Assembly (NCBI GenBank): GCA_037013685.1 | Contig: CM072887.1 | Coordinates: forward strand, 36,383,154-36,447,153 | Source of the DNA: Acridotheres tristis | Taxonomy: Eukaryota > Chordata > Aves > Passeriformes > Sturnidae | Direction: 5' to 3' | DNA length: 64,000 nucleotides | Part shown: piece by piece, positions 1 to 13,391 of the stretch | How positions within the stretch are numbered: the first letter of the stretch is position 1 | How the letters are laid out: the number at the start of each line of letters is the position of its first letter | Position numbers and translations under genes: made by a program | The notes under the pieces: model-generated | What the model was told of the DNA's origin: nothing | What the model saw: only the letters and a program-made list of their open reading frames with translations | Database searches by the model: none

Positions 1-470
1 AAAAGCCAACGGGATCAGTCTATGCCTTCATTTTTGGAATAGCACTTACAGTCTTTATAGTAATGCCAGTGAAATCACACTAACTCCATGCTACTGCAAA
101 TACTTAACAATATTTCAGAAAAAAATACTGTATGTTTTTGTCATGTTCTTTCACAATATAATATCAAGGCAGGAGATAAAGCTAATTTGAAAATTAAAAA
201 GGTTTTTTTTAATACTTGACACCAGATTTGAAGGCACAGCCTGTCATCCATGACTGAAGCAAACTCATAACATAAAACCCAAATTTTCATTCCACAGAGA
301 ACATCAGAATTTGACCCTCTGATCTTAAAAAAAACCCCAAAACAACAAATATAGATTGTGAGAATGTGTCCTAAGTGCACAACCATTTGAGATAACTGCT
401 CATTTAAATGAATGCCCATTAGAAAAAAAGCCTTTCCTGGAGCTCCCAGGGAAGTCTATGCTTCTCCTTT

Positions 471-570
471 CTTTGTTGTTGTTGTTGTTGGTTTGGGGTT
501 TTAGGTTGGTTTTTGTTTTTGTTTATTTTTTCTTTTGTTTGGTTGGTTCTTTTTTTTTTTTTCTTTTTGT
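471..570 (+). repeat. T/G-rich low-complexity tract
   Basis: (TTG)n at 475-491 is followed by mixed T/G sequence and a T14 run (549-562). On the minus strand it is A-rich with CAA units and yields a lysine/glutamine-rich chance ORF. Confidence 0.85.
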
Positions 571-1649
571 GAGATGAAATTGGAACGGTACAGCTCTCCA
601 ACTAGTCTTGTACTATGTCCTTGGCTTGAAAAGCAAGAGAAAACAATGTGTAGCAACACTGAAGAAAAAAGGTAGTGGTAATTGTTTAGAAGGAAAGAGT
701 AAGGAAATGTACATTAAGAAGAGGTCTTGAGAACTCAGAGATCACAACGACTGAACAACTCCTTCAAGCACAGACAAAAGGATAAACATTATTGCTAAGA
801 ACTGACTCCATACTGATACAGTTTTGAAACTTTGTGAACTTTACACAGAGAGAAACCTCTGAAACAAACAAATGCACCCAGCTACAGCCAGAAACCTGAG
901 GGCCACGTTCCTGAGGCTCAAAAATGTCACTAAATCCATAAATGTTAGTGCTCCTATTTATATGTAATGCCCAGAGAGGCATGCACCTTCTGAAATTAAT
1001 AAGCAGTGTTTCAAACTACTCCAGCTTCCCTAGATTTAATCACCATTAAAATATCTATCATGGTTCCTCCACAAGGGACTTAATATTCCTTGATATACTT
1101 ATGTATAATTACTTCTTATAATCAGTGCATAGCTATTAAGTGATGTACTGCTAAACCTCCAGGTTTCAAATGGATAAATATTAGCCTAATGTGCTCAATC
1201 AATGCATAGAAATAACTTTAAGCACTTTTCCTGCAAGGGAAAATATTTACCATATATCATAGTTAGATTAGCTTGAGGCACTAAGCAGATGATAGAGGAG
1301 GATTGAAAGCCTGGAAATCACTTTAAAAGTCCTTGCATTTCTGTGAAGGACATCTTCAACAGAGAGGGAGAAAAGAAGAAGTGAGATCCATTACCTTGAG
1401 CTTCCCATAAAACTGAGTACTTAGGATCAGAACCATGTCAGAATATTTGCTTCACGAGACACAAAATTATCCTTTCCATAGGAAAAAAAAATCACTAGAG
1501 GATACAAAGGGCTTCTCATCACTTTATTGAATTTTTCAATCAAAATTATTCCAGCAGCTCTGGAGTAAGAGTTTACACTATAGCTGAGGTCTTTCCCAGC
1601 AAGATACACAATTAATATGTTAGAGTTAATTGTACAATTCTTAAACAAT

Positions 1650-1697
1650 ATTATTATTATTCTTAGTTCTAATGCTATTACTGCTAATAATAATAAT
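1650..1697 (+). repeat. AT-rich inverted repeat (ATT)4 ... (AAT)4
   Basis: attattattatt at 1650-1661 and aataataataat at 1686-1697 are perfect reverse complements around a 24-base spacer. The origin is probably a simple repeat and not a transposon. Confidence 0.85.
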
Positions 1698-4600
1698 TGA
1701 AAGATTACCTTCTGTACTTCTCAGTCAGAAGATGAGGGGCAGTTAGACTAATTTCTATATAACTTAGAGATACTGCAATACTGTGTTCAAACTGCACTGT
1801 TTGATTTTTTTTCTTTATCCCCGTGTAAGAAGATAAATAAGGAAATGCAAATAGTGCTTTTCAGGTTGTTTCTATCCCAAGAAAAATTCAAGGGTAGTGT
1901 TATAATCCAGATAACATTAAGTTTTGCTAAAGCTGCAGGTACATTTGGATACAAAGCTAGAAAACTACACACTTTCTTTTCTGCTGCATAAATGTAAATC
2001 TTCCTTTATTAAATACATCACATGTATCTAATAGTCTTAACATTTTTTGTTACTTTTTAAAAAGATATCAAATTAAGCCTTATTTCCTCAAATGTACCAA
2101 AAGCGAGATGATTGGTAATTGGATATGTTAAGTAAAGATAATTTTCCAAATTACAGGCTGTTCACTATCTGATTACTGCTCTTCCTTTTGTCATTTATTA
2201 TCAAAGTTGAAGATTGTCTTATGCATGGGAACAAAAATAACAGAATTCACAAATCTTATCTAAATAATCAGTAGTTTTGTTACAATTCTTTTGCCATTGC
2301 TGTTCTTATTCCAAACACTCAAAGCTGCTTCTGACATGTTCAATTTAGCTTTCTGAACCCCGCTCATTTTGCTCTTTCGTTTGATTTTTACCTCGTGATA
2401 AAGCCCATAATTGACCATGTACAAATAAATACTAAATTATGACTTAACTCTAAATAAAATACCCATTGTTTGCCTTCCTTTTGAATTAGTTCATGGCTAA
2501 ACTGTGAGCAATTTTACTTTACAAATTACTTGTATTTCAGGTTCTTGAAAAGAAATTATATTTTTGAAAGGAATATATTGTCTTTTCATGAAAGGAGTAT
2601 CCTTCATGATAGAAAAGTATACTTTCTTGGGAGCTTGACTTAACTCAAATTCAACACTAGTCTTCTAATAAAAAATAGTTGGTACTGAATAACATTACTA
2701 AAACTGAGCAATTACTTAAAAGCAGAGGGCAAGAGGGTCAAACAAAAATTATCTCAACCATGGTTTTGAAAAGAAAGTTTTCTCAACTTTTTAAAGGTAG
2801 CTACACAACGTGAGAACAGAATTATGTTTCTTTTACCTCAGACTCTTGCTTTATGCATTATTTCTTATTTCACATACAGTGAAATTGCTGTGACCTCTAG
2901 TACATCAGGCTATTTATTTCTTTTCTTTAGCTCTTTTTCAGTGCTTTTTTAATGAATTTGATGAGAAGCTAAAATCAGCAAGTACAGACATTACATCTTC
3001 CTGTCATTTTAGCAAGTATAAAGGACAAAAAAAGCTGCAAGAAAAGCTCCTCACATTACTATGGATCAGTCTCAGAAATCAATGGAAGGAGCAGGACAAA
3101 ATCAGAGTTTTGGTGCCTTAGTTGAAAACAAGATCAACAAATTCCGATTTTCCAGCACAGTTCTTGCCAAATTTGAATGCAACTGAGTATTCTCTTCATT
3201 TTTCAGAATAAAACAGAAGGGTCATTTTAAGCCAGAATTTCAAATACAGATAACAAAATTTCACATCACTGGATCATGAAAGCTGAAATCCCTATTTCCT
3301 GAAGGCATTCTTCATCTTTCATTAGCCAAGAAAATTTTTCCAACTCTGATATCTGCCAGCTCACTGAAGAAACCAGCCAGTGACTGTAAATAGACTAATT
3401 TCTTTTATTGCAGAAGACAGTTCTTGTTCAGAGTTGAAACACACTGGCTCACTAATGTAAGAAATTACTGGGATTCATGGTCATTACTTTTCTTTTCTGT
3501 TAATGGATACAAATCTTTATCCTCCAAGTCTTCGGACCCTGTTTTCTAATGCAAGCTTTACATGATAAATATGTAATTTCACCAACCAGAAGAATTGTTG
3601 CAAGGTTTTGAAAAGTATATGCACATGCACTGAGCTAAATTATGTATATCTGCTTTAAAAAGCAAGAAAAATTACTGTAGAACTTGTACAATTAAAATTT
3701 CATTTAAGAGCAGGTCCAGCATACATATGCTAAAGCAGGACAGGAAGCAGTTTCTGGTGAAATAATCAGTTTTCTTCCATTTTCTGTGCTAGGTACATGG
3801 CAGTTACTTCACCTCTTCCTGCCCCATCTGTTACACTAGTTAGTTACTTCTTCAAATAGAAAAGAATGAGGTTCATAGCTGTAACACTTGGAATAATGCA
3901 TCTCTTGGAAGAAGTGGTTTTGCACAGAAGACAATATAGATCTTTTGGGCAAATATAGTTTAAATTCAATTGGTATGAACAAGAGGCTTGAGTGTCAAAA
4001 ATGCTTACTACTCATCAGCTCTCACCTTCTCAGTGGGAACTGCTGGGTGCTGAGCACTTTCGAAAACAATTTTCTCTGTACTAGATGCCTGACTTGGAGC
4101 TGCAGCATTATGTAGTAATTTTTAAAGCCTGACCCAATGTTATTTATTGTTTTATTATAAGGCGTAATATAAAGGATAAGATCCTTTGTTTAGGACTATG
4201 TACTCTACAGTTGTACAGTACTATAAAAAATTAGAGGAACAAGTAGCAACGATAAAATGTGCATTCACGAATGTGGTTAACATAACCAATTAACATTATG
4301 CAAGTAAATGAGCTATTTGTTATTGCATTTCAAAAGAAATAATATTTGCATGCTCAATTTACCTCATACAAAAGGATCTAATCTGCTGATTCCCAAATAC
4401 ATTGTGAAAAGAAATGTGCATGTGAAATCAGTGGCTAATTGCACACATAAACCCTATACTGGCTTAATTGTAAGAGTTCCTTCTTCCCATAAAAGTGCAC
4501 AAATTCAGTTTGTGCATTCGAATAATCTAATTTTGCCAGGTGTCTATTAAACTGAATTTGCCATTGCAAGATGCAGTTAAGGACATTAAAAAAACCTTGC

Positions 4601-7563
4601 AAAGTGCAAATCTGCAATATAAAAGTGACTCCATATGAATTTTATATTGTTCCACAGCCAACTTATTCGGATTGTACTGTCTTTATTAGATTTTAGTTCT
4701 TAATTCATTATTGAAGCACTGTTCAAGGATGAGTGAAATACTTTATGCTCATTATTTGTCCTCAGAATTATTTGATGAAAACTTGCTACACGTCTACCGT
4801 TGTGTTAGTCACTGATAAAACAGAGTTTTGCAGAGAGTATCATCACTTAATAGTAAGATTATTTACTATGTGTCCTAGAAATAAAATCTTTGCAAGATCA
4901 GCCTAATGTACTGGGGAAGTGGGGAGTGCTATTGAAGTTAAACATCTCTTTCCCAGTCTCATTATTTCAGTAGTCTCACTGCAGGTATTTCCTGATTATT
5001 CTTCAAATAATGCAGAATAAAAAAGAATTCTGTAAGACTATGAATTCAATTTTTCTTCCATTAAGATGTATAACTCTCATGGCTGAATCTCTATAGGAAG
5101 AAATATGAGGATCAGAAATGTCTATTAGAAGAATCTCGTGGAAGGGGAAAGAAGAAAATGGCTGGAGGAAGTTTATAACAGCAGCAATAATAACAAAAAA
5201 GGCATCCAACTAACATTTATTTTCATATTGTGGGCTAACTATTGAATTTTCAGTGTTGCTAAAGAAAATGGTTCAGTTGCAGACACGGTATACTTAGCAG
5301 TACTCAAAACCACAACAAAGACTGCACAGCATCGCCATTTTTCATCATTATTCAGAGTGCAAACAGCATATAGGGCACTACACAAACTCCACATTTGTGG
5401 TAGCTGTTTCAGGATCACAAACTCCTTAGTGACTCCATGTGAATGAATCACAGAACAACCCTTGGAAGGAGGCAACTATGTTGGTAATTCCACCTGGCAT
5501 GACACGCTGTCTGTGTATCGAGGGAACAGGCAACATAGTGATTTGCAAGCACGACCTCATTATGCAAGGATGAACTAATAATGGTGTTAGCTGCCACCGC
5601 CAGCTCCTTGGACAGGTGAAGAGCCAGCAGTGCCATAGAATTTACACTTTAAAATCCTTGTTCCTGCTGAATGCAGGAGTGTAAACTGCAATTTGTTTTT
5701 CTGAGGCCTATGTCAATGATGGAGCACATGAAAAAGCCTTTGCAATATACCATTGCATCTCCATCTAAGAACTCAAAAACTTAAGAAATATTAGCCCTGT
5801 TTTAGACCTTTCTCCTACATCCCTGAAATCAATGCTTTTCTTTATCACTTGGCCAAAATAAAAATGATTCAAAGCCTATTCAGATCATCACAGAAATCTT
5901 TCTCACTTTCACTAGCCCTCTGGGCAACAATGAACCTCCAGGATTCAACAACAATCTTCTTTCCAACTTGTCTAATCAGGACTAAGCTTCTTCTCCCCTT
6001 CTAATCTACTCAAGCAATTTCACTTCCGCAATGAAAAGCTGAGATTCTAGAGGAAAATCCAGAAATCCTTATTTCTCTGTAAACACAGGAGAATTCACTG
6101 TGCTGAAGTACTGAGGAAATGTTTCCAAGGAAACCTCAATGGAAAGAGAGCTTCATCTGATTTCCTTTTTTATATCGGATATCAATTAAAATGTGGGGCG
6201 TCCTAAGGCTTGCAAAAATTCTCTACTGAACTCTGGCCAATTCATGACTTCAAAGAAACTGCGAAAACAACCGAAAACTAAGTGGCAGACTCTTGTTTGA
6301 TTGAATGAGTGTGCATTTGACAATTTTTAGAGCACAAGTAAACCTAACAACAGTGCTTGGGAGTTAGGTCATTATGACTATAAGCAAATTAATATTAAAG
6401 TTGTTCCCAGATCTACCCTTTTGTGTGCATGTATTTGAACACTTTGTTTAGTGATGCTGGTTTCAGTGGAGCTGAATTACTTTTGGAAGATATCACATAT
6501 GGATCAAACTTCAAATGAACTGCTAAGAAACAGTTCTGCAAAGGCTTATTACAGGGGTTTTGTAATACATCATATATAACTTTATTAACCAAATTCTATA
6601 ATGGTCCCTCTTCACTGGCCTGGAGCCTTGATGAGCAATAGCATCTGGGAAAACAGCCACTGAGTTTTCACTTGCTCTGATAATTTTAGGCAGCTAGCTG
6701 CAAGCTTCATTTCCTTCCCATATCTATCTTTCTTCATTACCAGCTGGATATTTCAGAATTAAATATGCATTGGAATTATGTCTAGTATTCCTAAGCCCAC
6801 CCTCCTGGTTAGACTTAAATAGCTTTTCTAGAGAAAATGGCTTTCATCTTCTCAGGAGAAAGGTGAATGTCTCCTCTGAACGAGTTTATGAGGTGCCTTA
6901 ACACGCCAGATAACAGAATTCCAACAGTAAGGTATGGTGTCCACACAAATTACACACATAGATAGCTCTGAAAATCCCATCATGGCAAGGAAAGAAGGAA
7001 GCAAACCAGGATCGCCCAGAAACCAGAGAATTCAGAATTAATAGACTACAGCATTTAATAATTAGTAGGAATTCCACTGATAATGTCTCACATGATATTT
7101 AGCCTATTAAAGCATGATCTAGATTTCCTGTGAGGATGGAAAAGAATAAGAACTAATAAGAGTGGGGAGGAAGCACTGTTCTACACTGTACAAAACTCTC
7201 TCCCTTGGAGGCCAGGTCTGGTTTCCTTGATAAAGACTAACTTGAGTAGGATTTGTCGTTTCAGTAAAAGAATTGCTTTTGTGAAATGTAAGCCTTAGAG
7301 ATACTAAGGAATTTATAGGAGGCTATACATAACACTGGAAAGCAGGGATTTTATGCTAGACACCCTACAGACATTTAACTTGCTTAACAGTTTACTTGGC
7401 ATTCACATAGAAGTTGCAGACAGGAAGCTGTCTACGTGCCAAGGACTTTTGTTACAAAAAATGACCTTTCTTGATATGGGGCACTGTTTGGTCTATAGTT
7501 TTTGGTACACTTATACCCCTCTAAAACTCGGAAAGAGTCCAAACATATACGTGTGTACACATG

Positions 7564-7586
7564 CACACACACACATATATATATAT
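7564..7586 (+). repeat. (CA)n(TA)n dinucleotide repeat
   Basis: A short run of CA units passes into TA units. It is preceded by gtgtgtacacatg, which is itself self-complementary. Ordinary microsatellite. Confidence 0.9.
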
Positions 7587-8304
7587 TAATGAGTGATTCG
7601 GTATGCATTGTTCTTTTTTCTCTAATCATTCACACCAGTAACAATCACTTTAAAACATATTTCACTAGTCCATTATCTACAAAAAACCTCAATTTGACAT
7701 GACCTTCAAATTGACTATGCATTTAATTCAAATTGCATATACGCTTTAATTAAATATCAGCTAGGGTCAGTGATTAAGGGAATGTTTGTCAATTTCAAAG
7801 TGAAATATAGTTTTCCACTGTGGTATCTACGTGCTTCTAAACTGTGCTCTATCCCCCTCTTGTTTTACTGTTCAGACAATATTGTTATCGACAATGGTAA
7901 TGAGAACTACATAAACTGCAACAAAATCCTCTAAAACAGCTTGGTTAAAAACATGCTTCAATATTTAGCATCATGATTACAATTCCTAGTTTGAAATAGG
8001 AATCTGAGCAGCTAAATGTCCTAGAGCCTGGCCAATAGGAAAGCATAGGTGGTTCCTTTGAGACTTGCAGAGATTAATAGAGGTAAATAAGATGCATATT
8101 TAAAAATATCTCATGAAATAATATTCTGTAAAGTGTAAGTGTATACAGGCTGGAAAAAGTCTTGCCAGCAATCTATCATATAGATGTTCTCCTTTAGCAG
8201 CTAAGTATCTTTCCAGGAACTCTTGGTTGCAGAGCAGAACAGTATGCCTTTTCCAATATTGCTCACAAACAAAAATGGAGGAAACAAGAGACTGGCTCAG
8301 AAGG

Positions 8305-8318
8305 AAAAAAAAAAAAAA
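8305..8318 (+). repeat. A14 homopolymer
   Basis: Fourteen A bases followed by ccaaacccaaagcccaaagg, a common avian A/C-rich low-complexity pattern. Confidence 0.9.
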
Positions 8319-9477
8319 CCAAACCCAAAGCCCAAAGGCCTTATTTGAAAGATATTTAGTTGAGAAGAAACACCACTGTGCACCAATAATAATTATGAAA
8401 AAGAGAAATGGTGAGGAAAATCATAAGCAAATAGGAACTTCCGTGACAACACAAGCATGGCCCAAGCTTTGAAAAGATAGCAGAATCTACTGTGGGAAAT
8501 TTGTAAGCATCTTCTTATTGATCAGAAAATTTAGAAATTAATACCTGGATAGATTAAATTTCTATTTATTCGAGACCAGGGAAAATTCAGAAAAAAATTT
8601 GATAAACTTATGTGTGTCAGGTGAGAAATATAAAGCACAAAATTATTTTCAGGCATTGGTTTTGCTTTTGTGCAAGCAGTACTTTGTGGGTCATGAAGAC
8701 CAAGGAAGTGCTTCAGGAGTGCAGTTTTACTCTGCATGATTGCCACTAGTGCCAAAGGTAGCAAGCACTGAGTGGGATCAATAAAGAGTCCTTGGCAGGT
8801 AAACACTGTTTTTGCAAATTGTGCGTTTTACTTTGTGAGAGGATAAAAGCACAGTTAAATATTGCCAGTGTCTTCTAACAGTATTCCATGGAAAGCCAGT
8901 GGATTACGTGTGCAGTACTACATAAAGCCAGCTTTTTGGCAATGACATGAAGAAATTAGAAAGGCTAGTAAAGGACAGGCACAGAACTCATCAAATGAGA
9001 AATAAGTGTGACTGTCTAACAGTGTTGCTAAAATAAGATACAGTGATCATGCAATTTACCTTTTACACAGAAGATTTACTCCCATGAGCTAAATTACTAC
9101 ACTATTCAATAGTATGCAGGGATAAATGCTTGACCAATTTAGAAAGACATCAATTACACTAAATTCTTGAAATGGTCCATGTGTTTTACCTCTTTATGTT
9201 TTTTTTTTTGTTTTAAATTTCAATGATGAAGAAAAGGAAAGGAGAACAAGAGTTTCGCCTGTTAATCTTATCTGTGATTTTCTGCCACTCAATGCATGAA
9301 ATAGCATGTCTTTATTCAACTTACATCTCAAGTACGTATACAACGTCCATAAAAATAATTCCTCTTCAATCAAAGGTGTTGGCCAAAAAAGCAAAAATGC
9401 CTGAAATAATGACTTGTGATGCTTTGGAAACGGGGTGCTGTAGGAAACTGTCCTGGGAATAAAGAGAGCTGTACTTT

Positions 9478-9535
9478 ATCAGGCAAGTCATTTCACCTCT
9501 CCATGCTTAAATGGAAAGGGAGACTAGAAAATACT
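9478..9535 (+). mobile_element. Possible MIR-type SINE core fragment
   Basis: atcaggcaagtcatttcacc, then tctccatgcttaaatggaaa, then gggagactag resembles the MIR segment ttgggcaagtcacttaacct-ctctgtgcc...aaaatgggga, with part of the middle missing. It is short and diverged, so coincidence cannot be excluded. Confidence 0.35.
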
Positions 9536-11399
9536 ATTTACTTAAAAAAGAAAAAAAAGAAAAAGCATTTTAGAAAATTGTACATAAACTTTTAAAATGG
9601 GGCTATAAATATGCTTTTTGTAGAAAGGCCATGAAGTAATCAGAAATTGTTATGTTTAACTGACTGACATATTTGAAAATAGAAAGAACCTCCATGTACA
9701 AGTGGCTTGCTATACCTTCCAAAACACTTCACTCAGCTAACTCTGCTTCATGTCAAACACTTTTTTCCCTAAGAAAACATTCAGCTTCTATTTTAAAGGT
9801 GCTTGTGATGAAGAATCCATCATAAACCTTGATAACATGAAGTAATGTTTAACTTCCTTCACTGTTAAAAATGCCATATTTTCTTGTCTTCAGCACCACT
9901 GCCTGAGACAGCAAAAGCCCACTACTCTCAAATTTCTGTCACTCAAACATATAGTTATACTCATTCAGTCATATATTGAGATTTTCATAAATTAAGAAGA
10001 CTTGGCCATTTATTTATTTGTTCTTCATGAAAATATTTTCCTTTAGATCTTGACATTCATTATCCCTTCTGATGAGATTCATGGGCCTCTTTACTGACCC
10101 CTCCACAGTATTCAACTTCTTACAGCACTGGATTCAGAACTACAGAAATTCTGCAGAACTGCTGAAACTCTTAGCACATTGCAAAAATAGGAGTAAAGGT
10201 CCTTTTTTCTCTTTTTGTGATATCCACCTGATTATATAGGAACACTTCAGCTCTGCATACCATAGAGTTGCATTGAGATCAGTGTCAGACTGATTATTTA
10301 ATATGACTCATTGAATATTTTCCAGACTAAGCACTTTTGAGGAATGGATTCCTTGTTTTTAGAAATATAATTAATGTTCCTTTTCCAGTTGTATTTCCCT
10401 AATGAAATGTCTACATTTCTTTTCTTAATTTGTCAACTTAGTAAGGTTGCTCTGCATCACTGATATTTTCTCTTTATTTACAGTTACTCAATCAATAATT
10501 TTTCTGCAATTGCTTCTTTCATAAAATTTAAACACAACCAAGAATATTTTACCTTAAACATCATGTTTCTGTTATAATCTAGGAGTTTAATTCCTCATTT
10601 GACATTTGAGAGCTTTCACCAAATAACCAAAAAACTATGCCATGTAATTTGTGCTCTTCTATTACACTAAGACCTGTTGCCTTACTAAACTATGCCAAAA
10701 GGCTTTTGTAAGCCTGCTTTATTCAAAATTATTAATTTTCTAACAAAATCCTTAATGTCATGAAAATTATAATTATAATACTTAAAATAGATTTTCCACA
10801 AATAACTTTCAGTTGTTTTTAACATTATCCTTCTCTAGGTCTCCATTAATTGAGTCTGAAAGCAAAACGACAGACCTTCAGTTACCTGAGTTTGCTGGCT
10901 TCTCCTTTCTGAAACATTAATTAGCTTCCTTCTCCCTTTAAAATTGGTCCCCAAACCTTCTTTGTATGAACATTAAGAACCTGCAAAGTTTCTCAGCAAG
11001 CTCCTTTTAAGTAAGGCTGTGACACAAGGGGCTCAACCTGTACTACCTGACACCATTCCAAAAGAAAAATATCAAAAAGCAATAAAAATGCCTTTGTTGT
11101 TTTGATAAGTGGAAGATGTTAGAAAACTTCAAAGCAAATTTTGAATTAGAAAATGAATCAGAACAAGAGCAGAAATGTATTTTAACACTTGTCTAGCAGA
11201 ATCTGGTTCATCTTATTGGGAAACTCCAGAAAAAGAGATTCAAAATGCTTGTACAGAAGATCTGAATGTGCCAGGAAGTCTGTTTATTTACAGCCTTGTC
11301 ATGCCACTTCTGCCAGGCATGCCAGCCTGTGGTATGAAGAAACACTACCTCTTCCCCCAGGGTCTTCTTGATGTGGGAATTGCAGTGGTTTAAGGAAGA

Positions 11400-11640
11400 A
11401 GGAAAGCCTATTTTTGAAGCCAATAGCCATGCCCTCAAAATGTGCTTCCTGCTCAAAAATGGAGCTCTCCTCCAGGGCAGGAGGCCCTCAGGGAAGCAGC
11501 AGGGAGATTTTGGGGGCCAGCCTAGCACAGGCCAGGGGGTGGCTGCTCTTCAGTCACCTGCCTGTCCCCCAGTGCTGCGGGGCTGTGGCAGCAGCAGCTC
11601 TCAGACACGGTCCCGCAGGTTTGGGAAACCACTGTAAAAA
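11400..11640. other. GC-rich island in intron 7, function unknown
   Basis: In 11461-11580, 81 of 120 bases are G or C by my count, far above the surrounding intron. Both strands stay open for 80 to 106 codons here, which such composition explains. I do not recognise any protein, RNA or repeat in it. It could be a decayed repeat, a regulatory element or an unrelated exon. Confidence 0.5.
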
Positions 11641-13363
11641 CATTTCACACCACTGCAGGTACATGGCACACTGGATGCTATGTGTGATCAAACAGCCTTC
11701 ATACAATATTTGAAACAGCATACTGTAGGGATGAACCAGATTTAGCACCGATAAAGCACATTTGGGATAAACCATAACACTATATTCACCCTGTCCAAGC
11801 AAAACTTATGGTTCTGGCCCCCCTTTAAAGACCTTTCTATCTGCAATTGCACTTGTCAACCTAGGCCTCTCTTTTTGTTTCAATTACTTTACTTGAGGTT
11901 TCCTGCATGGAAATTACCTCTATGAATCAGTAGCAGCTGCTTATTATTTTTTTTTTATCAAATATATATGACTGTGGTGGTTAACAGGTTGCCTTCCCTA
12001 AGCTTTAGACCACTTACTGGTACATACCTGTTTTGTTAGCACGTTCTGAAGTGCATTACACCTTAACAAAGATTGCAATAAAAGGATATATTTTGGCACA
12101 CTGTTTTTCAAAAGTGTATTTAACTCGGAAACAGAAAAAGAAATATTTCTTAATATATTAACAATCAAGGATGTATTATTAATATAGCTGAAGATGACTA
12201 AAGAGCTTACGAACATTTTTTGGTTAATTTTTCTTTATATATACAAAAGTACTTAAGAAAAAAGTTCTCAGATGAGAATAACAGATAAGTGAAATGAACA
12301 GAAAACATAAGCTTAGGTAGTAAAAGACTAACAATCCCCTGAAATAACAGATAGAGAAGATTCCTAGATCAATGGAAGATATATTGGCAACTATTATTTT
12401 CTAGACGAAAAGCCTGAGACTAATTTCTTAAAGAATTAATATTTAATAACTTTGCATTTGCACTGGGTTAGACTGCTACTTCTAAACTAAATTGGCTTAT
12501 AAGTTTTTATAAGAATAGCTGCTCTGACAGACACTTAAAGGTACATTTTCAGCACAGTGCCTAGGAATTAACATTAATGGGATTTATGCGACAAAGTCCT
12601 TCTGCAACACTTTAAATATTAATCTGCTGAGTTACTAATTCAGTGTGGTTGCATAAGTGTAAAAGGAAAAATTTTGATCTAACAGTTTTATACTATGAGC
12701 TAAATATGTGCAACAGTTTGTTTCTCCCCAGTATAAAACAACATCGTTCCATTAAAGCAGTGATTTGAAAAAATTCAATGACCATTTGAAGATTATGTTG
12801 GGAAACAAATTTCTTGTATAGCAAATTAAAATGGTCAAATTCACCAAAACAATATACCTACCAGTACAAAAAATTGATCTTTTGGAGCATAGTAGTTCTT
12901 CAGGGCTGCTATGTCAAAATTAACTGGACACACAAAGTTCAGGTCTTGGATCAAAATTTTTCCTATCTTTTGAACACTTTGAATATTTTCTATTTATCCC
13001 ATCTCACTGGCATCTTTAACAGAGAAAATACCATTAACTTCATCAAATACAGGATATAAAAATTATTGAATATTCTATTAATTTGGTACCAGCCTATTAA
13101 TAATTGAATTACATCTTATATTTTGTTTACTTTTATTTTGATACAGTACTGATATACTGGTTTATTTCAAGGTGGAACCTTATTTATCAACAAAGGAAAA
13201 AGTTTTAAAAAATAAACTCCAGTAAATCCCCCCAAAATACAGGAAAATCTACTGCTGTGCCTCTTCTAAAACAGAATTTAGAAATCTCAGAATTGCTTTC
13301 CATACGTTTTTATCTCTTTACCCTGTTTGCCTTGACTTCAGGGAAAAAAAACAGAAACTTGAG

Positions 13364-13391
13364 AAAAATAAATAAGTAAATAAATAAATAC
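13364..13391 (+). repeat. (AAAT)n-type tetranucleotide repeat
   Basis: About seven units of aaat/aaataagt with one interrupted unit. Low-complexity AT-rich sequence continues on both sides. Confidence 0.85.

Larger units (their letters stand above)
1..9477 (-). other. PRKN: PRKN intron 7, left end of window
   Basis: This is non-coding AT-rich sequence with T/G-rich low complexity at 471-570, an AT-rich inverted repeat at 1650-1697, a (CA)n(TA)n microsatellite at 7564-7586 and an A14 run at 8305-8318. The ORFs of up to about 90 codons show no recognisable protein. Exon 8 is expected further left, outside the window. Confidence 0.7.

Noticed and set aside
3795..3850. Possible third MIR-like stretch (ggcagttacttcacctcttc)
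   Set aside because: Only one landmark matches and the rest diverges; too weak to call.
5448..5636. Minus-strand frame beginning MALLALHLSKELAVAA, which looks like a signal peptide
   Set aside because: A single short frame in intron with no homology I recognise; a hydrophobic start alone is weak evidence.
11966..11990. tgtggtggttaacaggttgc as a possible LTR start
   Set aside because: The match to avian LTR starts ends after about 18 bases and no LTR body or end follows.
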